DNA of 64,000 bases from Siphonodentalium dalli (Eukaryota > Mollusca > Scaphopoda > Gadilida > Siphonodentaliidae), in the NCBI GenBank assembly GCA_032622095.1, contig CP136063.1, positions 78,657,980 through 78,721,979 on the forward strand, given 5' to 3'. Both the position numbers and the translations under genes were made by a program. Under the pieces are notes generated by a model. It saw nothing but the letters and a program-made list of their open reading frames with translations. It did not search any database and was not told where the DNA came from. This document shows, piece after piece, positions 1-9,725 of this stretch. Numbering within the stretch: position 1 is the stretch's first letter; each line of letters starts with the position of its first letter.

Positions 1-647
1 CATATTCTCGCCACAAAACACTTTTGATGAACTGAAGTCCACCTGACTCCACCACATCCTGATATGTTTTTGTTTATAATGTTAGTGAGAAAGCAAAGAT
101 AACAAGAACATGGGTTGAAATTGTTAAGATTGTTTCCAAACCATTATTTAGTATGACATTTTAGGTTTTTAGACCAAAATATTCCATTTTTAGAATATGT
201 TTTGGACTGAAATGGATACCAGTTGAAAATTTTCCAATCCACCCATACATGCATGGGGTCTTTGATTGGATTACGTGTATACGATATGTCTAAGATAGGT
301 CATAGTTGTCTATAGGCTGTGCGCATTCTAAAAGAAAACATGGCAGCCATATACATGTACTTTGTAGAAAGTTCCTAGCTGTATTAAAATTTTCGCACAG
401 ACCTAAGACAATTTCCTCTCTCTATATTACAACAAATAGAAATGTCAGAAATAGACTAATAAGGGAGTCGGGAACGCTATTTGTTGTTCCACTAGTCCGA
501 AAGGATCCACGCGGAAGAAAAAACAATCCGTTTATAAGCATCCAACGTATCAAACAAGGGCCGCAACTCTCAACGTATTTATCGACCAACTCTGATCCCC
601 GGTATCGGACCGGGATGTAACAAATGCAAATAGTGTGTCTGTCATTT
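1..647. other. AT-rich stretch, no supported gene
   Basis: I see no recognisable gene or repeat. A 104-codon plus-strand open frame (306-620) includes the segment NVRNRLIRES and is followed in another frame by a CNKC-like cysteine pattern. This faintly recalls the Cys-rich segment after the reverse transcriptase of Penelope-like elements. The match is too short and frame-broken to call. Confidence 0.4.
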
Positions 648-973
648 GCATAATGAGGTCTAGCTAGCATCATCACCAAATTCACACTCTGGGAACCTTA
701 TTCTGCTTAGGCCTCATCTTCTATGAAGTATATATAGTCTCAAATTAACATTGCTTTTGGGTACTTTTCCCTTCTGGGAAGTTTCTATATCCCCTAATTT
801 GCAGAAGATAAAATGCATAACCGAGGTGACTATTGAGTGAACATCACCAACTTCAACTATGGGAAACTTCAATCTGTTCCTAGTTTTCCCATAGCATCTG
901 AGGCCTAACCAGAATGAGATCCCGCCGTGCGGGATAGCGTCAACAAATTCACCATGTGTGTACCTCGTTCTGC
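648..973 (-). mobile_element. H2 family short element, copy 1
   Basis: About 325 bp, matching in reverse the element at 40691-41050. It shares the internal run around CTAATTTGCAGAAGATAAAATG and the outer motif CAAATTCACNCTCTGGG followed by CTCATTCTGCA. The right end retains an inverted GATCCCGCC/GCGGGAT hairpin core; the left hairpin has collapsed to a few bases. No coding capacity. Non-autonomous, inserted or truncated next to the half-site repeat. Confidence 0.6.
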
Positions 974-991
974 AAATGACAGGCACAATAT

Positions 992-1007
992 ATCTGAATC
1001 CTGGACT
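992..1007 (+). repeat. Left 16-bp boundary inverted repeat
   Basis: ATCTGAATCCTGGACT lies just left of the first repeat unit. Its exact reverse complement lies at 2539-2554, just right of the second unit. The pair brackets the whole 1.5 kb repeat block. Confidence 0.7.
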
Positions 1008-1020
1008 TGTATATATATAC

Positions 1021-1777
1021 TAGAAGGTGACCCGACTTCGTCCGGGCTTGGAACTTGAATTTCCATTTTGAAGGTCACGGTCAGGTGGAGTAACGATTTG
1101 ACCCGTCCAAAAACACTGCCCGGACAAAAGTACCCGACAAAAGTACCCGTCGAAATCCATCCGGTTTTACCCGATTTGACCTTGAATTGATCATTTTGAA
1201 GGTCAAGGTCAGGTCGGGGTCACAACTCGACCCGTCCAAATCACTCAGTGGACAAAAGTAACCCTATGTATAAAATTTCGTCGAAATCCCATCAAAATTG
1301 GCGATTTTACCTTGAATTGACCCGATTTCAAGGGCAAGGTCACGTCGCACGGGTAAATGAATATGATTATGAGACTCCCCATACGAAGGTACCCCCGCAT
1401 ACCAAGTTTCATCGAAATCCCGTGATATTCGGGCGTTTGACCTTGAAATTACCCGATTTAAAGGTCAAGGTCACGTCGCACGGGCAAATTAATAGGCCTA
1501 TGCCACTCCCCGGCCGAATGTACCAACACGTACCAAGTTTCATCGAAATCCCGTGATATTCGGGCGTTTGACCTTGGAATGACCCGATTTCAAGGTCAAG
1601 GTCACGTTGCACGGACAAATTAATAGGCCCATGCCACCCCCTGCCGAAAATACCCCCACATACCAAGTTTCATCGAAATCGGGTCGGCCGTTTTCGAGTT
1701 CATCGCGAACACACAGACACACACACACACACACACAGACAGATCTTCCAAAATATATAATAGATATATATATATAC
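1021..1777 (+). repeat. Half-site repeat, unit 1 (757 bp)
   Basis: Starts TAGAAGGTGACCCGACTTCG and ends in a (CA)n run at about 1711-1738, then CTTCCAAAATATATAATAG and (TA)n. Inside are sub-repeats of roughly 110-130 bp, each built on TTTGACCTTGAA, a short spacer, then AAGGTCAAGGTCA. The two arms are therefore complementary and form imperfect dyads. Open frames across it are periodic by-products of the repeat, not genes. The CA tract and target-like TA runs suggest a mobile or array-spread origin. Confidence 0.85.
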
Positions 1778-2540
1778 TAGAAGGTGACCCGACTTCGTCC
1801 GGGCTTTGACCTTGAATTGTCTATTTTGAAGGCCAAGGTCAAATGGGGTCACGATTTGACCCGTCCAAAACACTGCCCGAACAAAAGTACCCGACAAAAG
1901 TACCCGTCGAAATCCATCCGGTTTTACCCGATTTGACCTTGAATTGATCCTTTTGAAGGTCAAGGTCAGGTCGGGGTCACGATTTGACCCGTCCAAAACA
2001 CTCAGTGGACAAAAGTAACCCTATGTATAAAATTTCGTCGAAATCCCATCAAAATTGGCGATTTGACCTTGAATTTACTCGATTTCAAGGTCAAGGTCAC
2101 GTCGCACGGGAAATGAATATGCTTATGAGACTCCTCATACGAAAGTACCCCCACATACCAAGTTTCATCGAAATCCCGTTATATTCGGGCGTTTGACCTT
2201 GAAATGACCCGATTTCAAGGCCAAGGTCACGTCGCACGGGCAAATTAATAGGTTTATGCCACTCTCCAGCCGATGGTAACTCCACATACCAAGTTTCATC
2301 GAAATCCCGTGATATTTGGGCGTTTGACCTTGAAATTACCCGATTTCAAGGTCAATGTCACGTCGCACGGACAAATTAATAGGCCCATGCCACCCCCCGG
2401 TCGAAAATACCCCCACATACAAAGTTTCATCGAAATCGGCTCGGCCGTTTTCGAGTTCATCGCGAACACACACGCACACACATATACACACAGACAGATC
2501 TTCCAAAATATATAATAGATATATATATATATATATATAG
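1778..2540 (+). repeat. Half-site repeat, unit 2 (763 bp)
   Basis: Tandem copy of 1021-1777 with the same start, sub-repeat order and CA/TA ending. It differs by scattered substitutions and a degraded CA tract (CACACACGCACACACATATACACACAG). Exact TGACCTTGA occurs at 1807, 1934, 2064, 2194 and 2325, and exact TCAAGGTCA at 1960 and 2091. Confidence 0.85.
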
Positions 2541-2554
2541 TCCAGGATTCAGAT
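2539..2554 (-). repeat. Right 16-bp boundary inverted repeat
   Basis: AGTCCAGGATTCAGAT, exact reverse complement of 992-1007. It begins at the last TA dinucleotides of unit 2. Confidence 0.7.
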
Positions 2555-2936
2555 CCCGCTAAGTGCTCACAATCCAAGTTTCACCAAAAAATACTTTAAT
2601 GAAATTTCGACTGCAATTTTACGGAACACCACGGGATTGTAACCAGAGTTGATTACAAATGCATCATCTTTTGAGGTGACTACAAATTTGAACCACTTTT
2701 GTACGAAATATATATTTAAAAAATGATAGATTTTCCCCAATAAATTTCATTCATTCATTTCAATAACTTTCTAAATTTGTTTCTACTGTTGAATTTATAT
2801 TGAAAAATTTAATCAGAACATTATTTGTGTATTGCTGAGAAGATATCCGACATGACATTTCATTTTTCATTGTTCCCGAGCCGTTTGAAGAAAAAAATTC
2901 GACTCAGTACCAACCACACGTTTTGTATAGTCAAGA
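2555..2936. other. AT-rich spacer
   Basis: No gene, repeat copy or structured signal recognised between the half-site repeat and the broken gene downstream. Confidence 0.4.
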
Positions 2937-3500
2937 GGACACAGACGGAACAACGCATAAAGTTAATGAAGACAGTTTGAAATCAATTCAGGATGCTACT
3001 GAAGAGAGACATGACCAGATAGCTGTTCGCAAATAAACCACAATGCATCTTGTCGCGGAAAGTGGATGAGCAGAGCGACAATCCTGATGAACCAGATCCC
3101 GATTTGATTTCCTCCAGATTATCGCAACGGTGATTGTGAAATTTGACTATATGCGCGTGTGTTATATGCGGTGAAGAACGCCTGGCTTGAAAACAGACAT
3201 GAAAAACTCCGCAATGTTGAAACAGACTCAACAATGTTATATGACAAAGCTATTCAGCTACAAGACCCATCAGTTATTTTACACATACAAGGCGTTGACA
3301 GTTCATCTATTGATATGGTAGCAGCTGGAGCATCATAACTTATGTTATGACAAATTTTGAAAAAGAAACGAAAACATGGGCATACATGTACCTGACCATC
3401 GTGATCCATATGCTGTCGCCTTCAATTTATTCGTTAGTGAAATTACGATGTTTTTTAACAACGGCAAACTACAGCGAAGTTTAACATCCGTAGTATACTG
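2937..3500 (+). pseudogene. Multi-copy invertebrate gene, N-terminal part (broken)
   Basis: Several frames must be combined. An acidic, hydrophilic stretch (about 2937-3130; NPDEPDPDL) is followed by a C-x2-C block (CACVICGEE, about 3150) and then LENRHEKLRNVETDS at about 3191. Next come DKAIQLQDPSVILHIQGVD and, after a frameshift, YHxLCYDKF-like residues at about 3336-3356. The last readable block is HRDPYAVAFNLFVSEITMFF (about 3400-3460). From memory of the family, a Cx2C zinc-binding N-terminus ending in YHxxCYxxY is typical of a large lineage-expanded protein family found in molluscs, cnidarians and other invertebrates, often in transposon-rich DNA. Stops and frameshifts show it is dead here. 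The molecular function is unknown to me. Confidence 0.6.
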
Positions 3501-3539
3501 CTGACTGAAATATACCGCTTTCTTCGAACATTGTTCCCT

Positions 3540-4137
3540 GTAAATTTACAGAGTTTGCCATCGGCACAATCTTGACTTCTCCGAGTGTACTCTGGATGGT
3601 TCTAGCATGCACGTGTTTAGTATGGTAATGTATCAGCCAGCTGATACAACATAGTTACATGGCGCAGTATATGCACAATACCATCCTAAATAACTAGGAG
3701 AACAAGTCTCGAAAGACGAGTAAATGACAACGCCGGCAAAGTCGCACACAAACCACACAAGCTCAAACGGTGCTTGGGCGTCTCTGAAAGAAAGCCAGAT
3801 GTCAACTGGATTCTCAAAAGACAACTAGTTATGCCTAACCTCAATTTGTATTTGTCCGACCAAGTGCCCAGGATGGAACGTCTTCAATGCAGCAATTTCC
3901 GAGACAAATGGACCGTTATAGATGTTGGGTATTGTTTATTCACACGCAAACCACCTCAAGTGGTACGGAACGCATTGTAGATCTGCATGAAAGCCAGTCG
4001 TAATTTGCAGATGGAGCACACCGATGTTACCCAAGATGAAGCTGTATATGAAATCAGCTACACTACCGGTACACACCGACAAGAACCCCAAGAATTTAGC
4101 AAACTGCTTCTTCGACTTGGTGGATTCCATTTGCATA
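3540..4137 (+). pseudogene. Multi-copy invertebrate gene, middle part (broken)
   Basis: Continues the gene from 2937. ECTLDGSSMHVFSMVMYQP starts at 3583; the family has a T-L-D-G-x-x-x-H block here. CPGWNVFNAAISETNGPL starts at 3865 and is followed in another frame by DVGYCLFT. VTQDEAVYEISY lies at about 4026 and LLLRLGGFHLH at about 4108-4137. All are on the plus strand in the order expected for this family. Several frameshifts and stops separate the blocks. The reading frame at LRLGGFH is interrupted by the insertion at 4138 and resumes at 5103. Confidence 0.7.
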
Positions 4138-5102
4138 CAGTGTTCGCGCTGTCGGTAGCCAAATTAGCCAATGGCTAATCTTTTTTGAATTTGGCTAATA
4201 AAAATTTCATTTGGCTAAACTTTTGGCTAAACCTTTTTTGACCCCAAATGGAGACTGAAAGTTTGAATTTTTGGCAAGTGGGTTTTCAATTTTGTGATGT
4301 GAACGATCTAGTCCGAAAACATCGTAAGTGGGAATATATCGCCGACTGTACAAAGGGAAACCCGATCGCGGACAGTACAAAGGGAAACCCGTCACTCTGC
4401 ACGAAACAGCAAAAAATCATTATTTTACATTTAATCCGCTAATCCCCCATTGTCTGTCTGGTCACTCACGGGACTCCTGCACAATGCATGTTTATGATGA
4501 CATCGTATTTATGACGGCCAATGTTTATGAGCACCAAGTGTAAGACAATAGCTTAATCAGCCAAATGTGAATCACGACAGATATTTTGTGGCTATTTGTC
4601 GTCAATACCGATACATTCAAAATAATATGCATGCTTTTATGACAGATTGCAATTTGATAATGGCGTAACAATATTAAGTTATTAGTTTCCAGATGTCACT
4701 TAAATATTTTCGCAAGGATAATTAGCATCTAATGATTTAAAAAAAGATATTGATATAAAACAAAAAATTAATGACATTATAAGAAGGACAATCCCGGGTT
4801 ACCCCCCCCCCCCCAATCACTCTTTCACATAAAGATTGATAAATTTTTAATAAATGATAGATAAACAAATATTTCTAGTTCATCAAAATTAGTTAAATTA
4901 TTGTGTATTTTACCTGTGCCTGTTAGCTTTGACGTTTTAGTCATTAATTGTGAACCGACCAGAAAACGATGATTTAATTTGGCCATAGTTTTTTTTAATT
5001 TGGCTAAAAAACATTTGGCTAAATTATTTTTCATTTGGCTAATAAAATTTTCATTTGGCTAAACTTTTGGCTAAAGTTTTTTTCGGTCCAGCGCGAACAC
5101 TG
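4138..5102. mobile_element. hAT-like non-autonomous transposon, 965 bp, perfect 8-bp TSD
   Basis: Left end CAGTGTTCGCGCTG (4138) and right end CAGCGCGAACACTG (to 5102) are exact 14-bp inverted repeats. The target duplication TTTGCATA stands at 4130-4137 and 5103-5110. Both subterminal zones (4150-4240 and 4980-5080) carry repeated TTTGGCTAA motifs, as expected of transposase-binding repeats. An 8-bp TSD and CAG..CTG ends are hallmarks of the hAT superfamily. No transposase coding is visible; the interior is AT-rich with a poly-C run near 4801. A related element lies at 25542-26136. Confidence 0.9.
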
Positions 5103-5947
5103 TTTGCATATGAACTATATTGGTGCTATTGGAAAAATCATGGGTGGTTCTGTGTGGTCTAAAGGATCTGTTGTACCTGGTAAGCTTCTACTAGAAGGCA
5201 CAGCAAACCAATTCATATCCAGCAAAGGTACTATCAGGCATTAAACGCACATATGACGGTGTGTTGTAGCAATGATGAAACTACGATGGAATGCATTTGA
5301 AGAATGGTACTTGAGTCCAGAAATGGAGTTCGACATATTGTGCGAGGTCGCCGATTTATTTAATGAGTTGGGTGGAAATGTATTGCATAATAATATGACA
5401 AAAATTGTTGTTTCGGAAATGGAACAGAAAGTACAAACGTTGCCAATCTATTAGATCAGTTCGACAGAAGCAGACAAGCCTACCTAACACATCTGTTGGG
5501 CTGAGCTATTTGGATTTGCTTGACACTGCGTTGGAATTTATTCATGCTGAAAGGGATAGTAATCGGTGTGATCACCTTTCCTCTTCGTCGAGCTGAAGTG
5601 ATTGCGGCTGCATACCACAACAAATACACCAAAGTTATTATTTCTTATTTTGTCGAGATGCGGAGGTTACCCTATGTTGTATCAAAAGTACAAGAAGCAT
5701 TCGATTCAGGATTGTTCACTGTAAAAAGGACAGCTGGAACGTTCAACACAATATGGACATACATGGCACTGGAGTGTTCACAGAACTGCGATGCAAAAGG
5801 GAGGACTGGTCATGCTGGATTAAGACGTGTTACTATGAACGAAAATGCAGAGAAGAAATGTTTTTTAACTCTCCAGCTTAAACGTCATCGGTTGCCCATG
5901 CTGTTAAATCCATGGTGCACTTGGCCAACGACAATGATGCTCACCAG
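5103..5947 (+). pseudogene. Multi-copy invertebrate gene, central part (broken)
   Basis: Resumes LRLGGFHLH with MNYIGAIGKIMGG at 5110, then VVPGKLLLEGTANQF (about 5171). A frameshifted stretch (5245-5600) includes LLDQFDRSRQAYLTHLLG in another frame. Next is FTVKRTAGTFNTIWTYMALE starting at about 5716, then CSQNCDAKGRTGHAGLRRV and a frame-broken KSMVHLANDND block near 5920. The KRTxGxFNxIWTDMALEQ...DAKGRTGxxGL signature is the most diagnostic part of the family as I remember it. The 5245-5600 region carries most of the damage. Confidence 0.7.
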
Positions 5948-6066
5948 GGGCAGCAGTAAGGCGGCCAGCTAGGTCATGCTGCTCCTGTGCAATAATATAC
6001 TTTTGTTTACTATTTTGTTAATGTATTGTATTTTAATATTATTGTGCAAATAAAGATCTATCTATC
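5948..6066 (+). mobile_element. 5'-truncated LINE/SINE 3' end inserted in the gene
   Basis: About 120 bp with no family-like coding. It has a GGGGCAGCAGTAAGGCGGCC start, an AT-rich 3'UTR-like body, AATAAAG and a short (ATCT)n tail (GATCTATCTATC). It lies between the MVHLANDND block and the HDSTPG-like block of the host pseudogene, so it is best read as a 5'-truncated retroelement tail. The exact left edge is uncertain. Confidence 0.45.
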
Positions 6067-6302
6067 ACCATGATTCAACACCGGGTACAATACAGAGGGA
6101 AATGAATTCCAGAGAAACAGTAAATCATAAGTTTGTTGATGGAGAGATTGTGAATCCATTTACACACGTCACTACCAAGGCAATGGTAAATATATTTGAT
6201 GGTCAGGTGGCATCTCAACAGATATCAACAGATATACTTGAACTGCGAAATGTTAGCCGGAACGCGATAACCCACTACATTGAATCCGGAGAGTTTTCCA
6301 TG
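6067..6302 (+). pseudogene. Multi-copy invertebrate gene, NPF block (broken)
   Basis: Open frame 6102-6302 reads MNSRETVNHKFVDGEIVNPF and continues with THVTTKAMVNIFDGQVASQ and a helix-like tail NVSRNAITHYIESGEFSMQ. The family has an NPF...LxNIxTGxxA block after the DAKGRTG region, so order and strand fit. Coding ends where AT-rich foreign DNA begins at 6303. Confidence 0.6.
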
Positions 6303-6747
6303 CAGTATATATATATTTATAATAATAAAACACGAAGTTGTTGGCCGATGGAATGGTTTAGCCCGTCCGTATAAAACGAGTCTCAGCTGTCTGGACATCG
6401 ACGCGATCATGTCTGGTGTTTTGCGCGCCCATGTAGCTTGTGACGCCCTGATATGCGTCGTGACGTCATCGCGTCTTGATCGGTTTCCAGAAATAAATCA
6501 TTCAATATTGTTCATTTATGAACGATTTATTACCAAAATAAAACCAGATAACAATGCAAATTAAGTATATATGTGGATTTAAATTACAATTGATGCAACC
6601 ATTTCATATTATTGCGTGTGGATTCTTTACAGTATGTACTTCCGGTATGACGTAACATATTCACGGAAGGACAGACAAATAAATAGACAAATAAACAGAC
6701 AAATATCCGCACCGAAAACATTACTTGCGTCCAGCATGGACTGGCGC
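6303..6747. other. Foreign insert inside the broken gene
   Basis: AT-rich DNA interrupting the gene between the NPF block and the next coding block. It contains a GACAAATAAATA-type short tandem run (6670-6705) and a small hairpin CTTGCGTCCAGCATGGACTGGCGCAAG-like around 6724-6751. No gene seen. Confidence 0.4.
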
Positions 6748-6995
6748 AAGTAATAACGCTCTTTATGTTTGACATATCCGGATCTAAACAAAAGCCAGGT
6801 TCTGTAACGTTTTTTGCTTTTGTTTACATAACAAAGGAAAAATATTTGACGATAACATACGGTTTATGCCATATTTCTGATTGGTATAAGAACAAGGTAT
6901 GTCTATATTTTACTATTCTTTCTGTTAATGGCAGTTTTTGACGGAGGTGAATATTTAAACAGCATACCCACCGCCAACGCCGCCCATATCTTTAA
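6748..6995 (+). mobile_element. T1 element, 5'-truncated copy
   Basis: Matches only the right half of T1: AACGCTCTTTATG, the AAAAGCCAGGTTCTGTAACG variant shared with the copy at 35177, GCTTTTGTTTACATAACAA, and the terminal CCCACCGCCAA...TCTTTAA. It ends at TTAA 6992-6995, directly before the coding sequence resumes. Its first coding-looking residues (6928 onward) are T1 sequence, not gene. Confidence 0.75.
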
Positions 6996-7424
6996 TCTTA
7001 TGGGCTTAATCCGAACGAAGAGGTTATTTGATAACGAAGTCAGCGACCGTTACACAACACGACTGTTTATGTCATTGGGAGATGGGCAGCAATTTAGACA
7101 TCTGCATCTCGTAGCTGATCGATATGATGGGTTGCAGATCGTTAAGGACAAAAATGGCAACTACGCCTCTCTCAAATGTGCCAGTGGCTACAGGGATCGC
7201 CGTGTCGGGTCAGAGAAAGAATTCCAGGTCAATACTGGTCAAGTTATCAAGCACTGGGACGAGCTTGTCCTAAGAAGCAAAAGTAAAGCAAATCTGCTTG
7301 AATTCTTATTCGAGTTTTGGATGGGCTGTGATGACATCGTGCCAGTTGGTATAACTCTGACGCTCTCTGTTGGTTTCCACGAAAGGCAGAAAGGTGTAAG
7401 ATTAACCAGAAAGCGTTATTAGCT
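6996..7424 (+). pseudogene. Multi-copy invertebrate gene, DRYDG block
   Basis: A well-preserved frame without stops from the T1 edge to 7422: LIRTKRLFDNEVSD, LHLVADRYDGLQIVKDKNG, VIKHWDELVLRSKSKANLL and EFWMGCDDIVPVGITLTLSVGF. The (V/F)DRYD...K block, the hydrophobic NxxNFLxxxxNKxxLxxFL-like region and the GIT...GG/VGF block are in family order. The stop is followed by a frameshift into the next block, with little spacing. Confidence 0.65.
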
Positions 7425-7860
7425 AGTACGCATGAGGAAGCAAACGCTCGTGTGTTTTTGCTTGTTGCAGCATGCTTTCATGCAGGATGTAACCGAGTTC
7501 TCATTCGCGCTTCCGATACTGATATACCAGTGATAGCTGCATGTATACTTGTTCCAACGATTAGCAGATCCTGGTTGAAGGAATTATTTATACAAACAAG
7601 AAACTATTATATCCCAGAACATTGTATTGTTCATTCATACAGTTTATCGGAAACAAAAATGCTGCCGTTTCTACATGCACTCAGTGGCTGTGATACAGCC
7701 AGTTTCTTCTTTGGTAGGGGGAAACGGAGCTTGATCAAAGCAGCATCACGTGCAGCCGATGATCTGGCAATTGTGTGTACACAATTGGAGAGATCTGGCA
7801 ATCTAACAGCCAAGTTGGTGAATAACATTGTTCAGATATCAACTCAACTATTAACTTCGG
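7425..7860 (+). pseudogene. Multi-copy invertebrate gene, DTD / ALSGCDT block
   Basis: After a frameshift, HEEANARVFLLVAACFHAG (about 7430-7486) leads to NRVLIRASDTDIPVIAACIL (about 7488). Next come IPEHCIVHS (7610) and LPFLHALSGCDTASFFFGRG starting at about 7661. The EEAD(T/N)R, SxDTD and LHAxSGCDTxSxFxGxGK motifs are the strongest family marks; the acidic residues resemble those of PIN/FEN-like folds, but that is conjecture. Coding decays past about 7850 in AT-rich sequence. Confidence 0.75.
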
Positions 7861-7924
7861 TGTACCATACATATACATTCCCTAACATATATATGCGTGT
7901 TAAGGGCGCATATGTATGCCAGGA

Positions 7925-8190
7925 AATCTGATATCAAATCCCTTGGCCCAGCGGATGATGCTTTTCGCCAGCATGTACTGAGAACCATTTTCCAGAGGTG
8001 CATTTGTGTCAAAGCTATGCAGCCCAAACCTCGTATACCTGATCCGTTTAAATTTGGATGGGCGTCAATTCCAAAGGTTGTATGTCCTCTCATGTCAAGA
8101 AACGAAATTCCTGATAATGCGAATTTCGTGTGATATTGCATAAGCGTGCAAAGGGGAAGCAAACTCGTGTGTCAGAATAAAAATTGAGAC
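7925..8190 (+). pseudogene. Multi-copy invertebrate gene, C-terminal part
   Basis: SLGPADDAFRQHVLRTIFQR at about 7939 is followed by KAMQPKPRIPDPFKFGW and then PLMSRNEIPDNANFV to a stop at 8131. The LPPTxDALxxHxxRxxYQ...P.LPDPxxxGW pattern is the conserved tail of the family, normally followed by a Cys-rich segment. Here only CDIA...ACKG-like cysteines remain in another frame. The stretch 7860-7925 before it is non-coding. Confidence 0.65.
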
Positions 8191-8428
8191 AACCAATGAG
8201 GAACTTGAACAGTGATCTCAGTTTCAATGTTCACAGGCGTGTACATAAAGCATCACGTTCATACACGAATGCATCATGATCTTGATAATGTCAGTGGTAT
8301 GAATATAACATAACTTCTATTTTAGATATGCGTTTGAAGCGCCATGACAAATAATACACACTTAATATTAACCATACGCCAGCGTAATTAACGAACCACA
8401 TCTAAAACATACGTATAAGCTAGGGGAT
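8191..8428. other. AT-rich spacer
   Basis: Nothing recognised. Confidence 0.35.
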
Positions 8429-8790
8429 TGACTATTTCGAGTAACAGGAACGGAACGAGGAACAGGAACCACTTCCGAGTAACAGAATGACTATTTCGAG
8501 TAACAGGAACGAGGAACAGATATATAAGCTCATATTTCTCGCGTTTTTCGCTATGAAAAAATCCATATTATACATCATTCGAAAGAATAGCCTCTCCACT
8601 TCATGAATAACTGGTCAAGAACGTCGAGTGGTGAATCGGGAATTAGCAAAAACGTAAATGTTCCGAGTAACAGGAATGAGGTTCAGAGTAACAGGAATGA
8701 GGAACAGAGATTTAAACTTAATGTTCTCGCGATTTACACAATCAAACAATACATGTTATACATCAATCGAAAGCATAGCCTCTCCCCTCC
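8429..8790 (+). repeat. Diverged tandem duplication with CGAGTAACAGGAA motifs
   Basis: Two similar blocks (8429-8605 and 8657-8790) each start with repeated CGAGTAACAGGAAYGAGG motifs. Each continues through CTCGCGNTTT...ATACATCANTCGAAAG and ends ATAGCCTCTCC. The GAGTAACAGGAA motif itself is repeated several times inside each block. No function assigned. Confidence 0.65.
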
Positions 8791-9200
8791 TTCTTTAATA
8801 TTGCAACATTTAGACACTATTTTTGCGAACAAAGCGTATAATTGGCTTCGCGCCCAACCACTACCCTCGCGATAAACTTTATTTCAGCCAAACCTTGGCT
8901 GTTTATTTCACACCAGTTTCTGGGATAACCTGTGTGTCGACTGAGAACCTATGTGTCAATTGAGGAGAACACACAGGGGGGGGGGGGGTGAACAAATTTC
9001 TTCCGGCACGTATGCCGGGGTGGGTGGTCAAATCCACCAACAAGCAATTTTTTCCACAACTAAACAAAAAAATTCCTGCTTGTTTTTAGTGTTTTGGCAA
9101 TGAGTTGGGCTTCAAAACCACTTTGAATCAGTTTGAATGAGAGAAATAATGTAATTCTAACTGGTAAACTGACTGCAGGCAGTTATCGTGTTGTATTTTG
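8791..9200. other. Spacer with poly-G run
   Basis: Includes a G run at about 8976-8990. No gene. Confidence 0.35.
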
Positions 9201-9535
9201 TTGCAAATTTTGAAATCCAAGATGGCCGCTGGCAGCCATGTTTTTTTGGCCGAATGACCTCAAAATTACTCATTCCTATTTACATGTCCATGTTAACATC
9301 CATGATAAATAGTATGCACAGAAATTCATATACAAATCTCTGTTTTAGTGTTAAAAGGGGGGGGGGGGTGGGTGTCAAAAAATGGTCGGAAAAAACTGCC
9401 GAAAACGGAAAAAAATTTGGCGGTGGGGGTGGGTGGGTACAAAAAATGATCGAAAGGGAAAAAATGCCATACGTGCCTGAAATTTTTTTCCGACCCCCCC
9501 CCCCCCTGGAACACACGGAGGATTTGTGTAAATGT
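9201..9535 (+). repeat. Single Y1 monomer plus G/C runs
   Basis: The Y1 satellite monomer is recognisable at about 9217-9315 (CCAAGATGGCCGCTGGCAGC, then TTTTTTTGGCCGAATGACC, CATGTCCATGTTAACATCCA). It is followed by G-rich (9355-9372, 9421-9440) and C-rich (9495-9507) runs. Proline- or glycine-rich open frames here reflect these homopolymers and are not genes. Confidence 0.6.
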
Positions 9536-9725
9536 TAGCCCAAACGACATTTCGAAGTAACGACGGGTGTGTTGTTTATTTCGAGGAATAATACCGCATC
9601 ATATGAATTCAGCCCAAATATATTGACAGGTGTCAAGGGTCTAACTCTATACTGAGCAATAAAAAACTAATTTTAATAAATACCGAGTATATTTAATTTA
9701 ACGCCAATGGGTCGTTTATGTGCGT

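Noticed and set aside
306-620. 104-codon open frame as a gene
   Set aside because: No domain, short, and the only suggestive Cys pattern is in another frame; not enough to call a Penelope-type fragment.
1248-2577. Several overlapping 60-100 codon frames as proteins
   Set aside because: They lie in the half-site repeat, and the repeated peptides (SHGQINRPMP, KISSKSHQNWRF) follow the DNA period on both strands.
9280-9550. Proline/glycine-rich frames on both strands
   Set aside because: Produced by G and C homopolymer runs.
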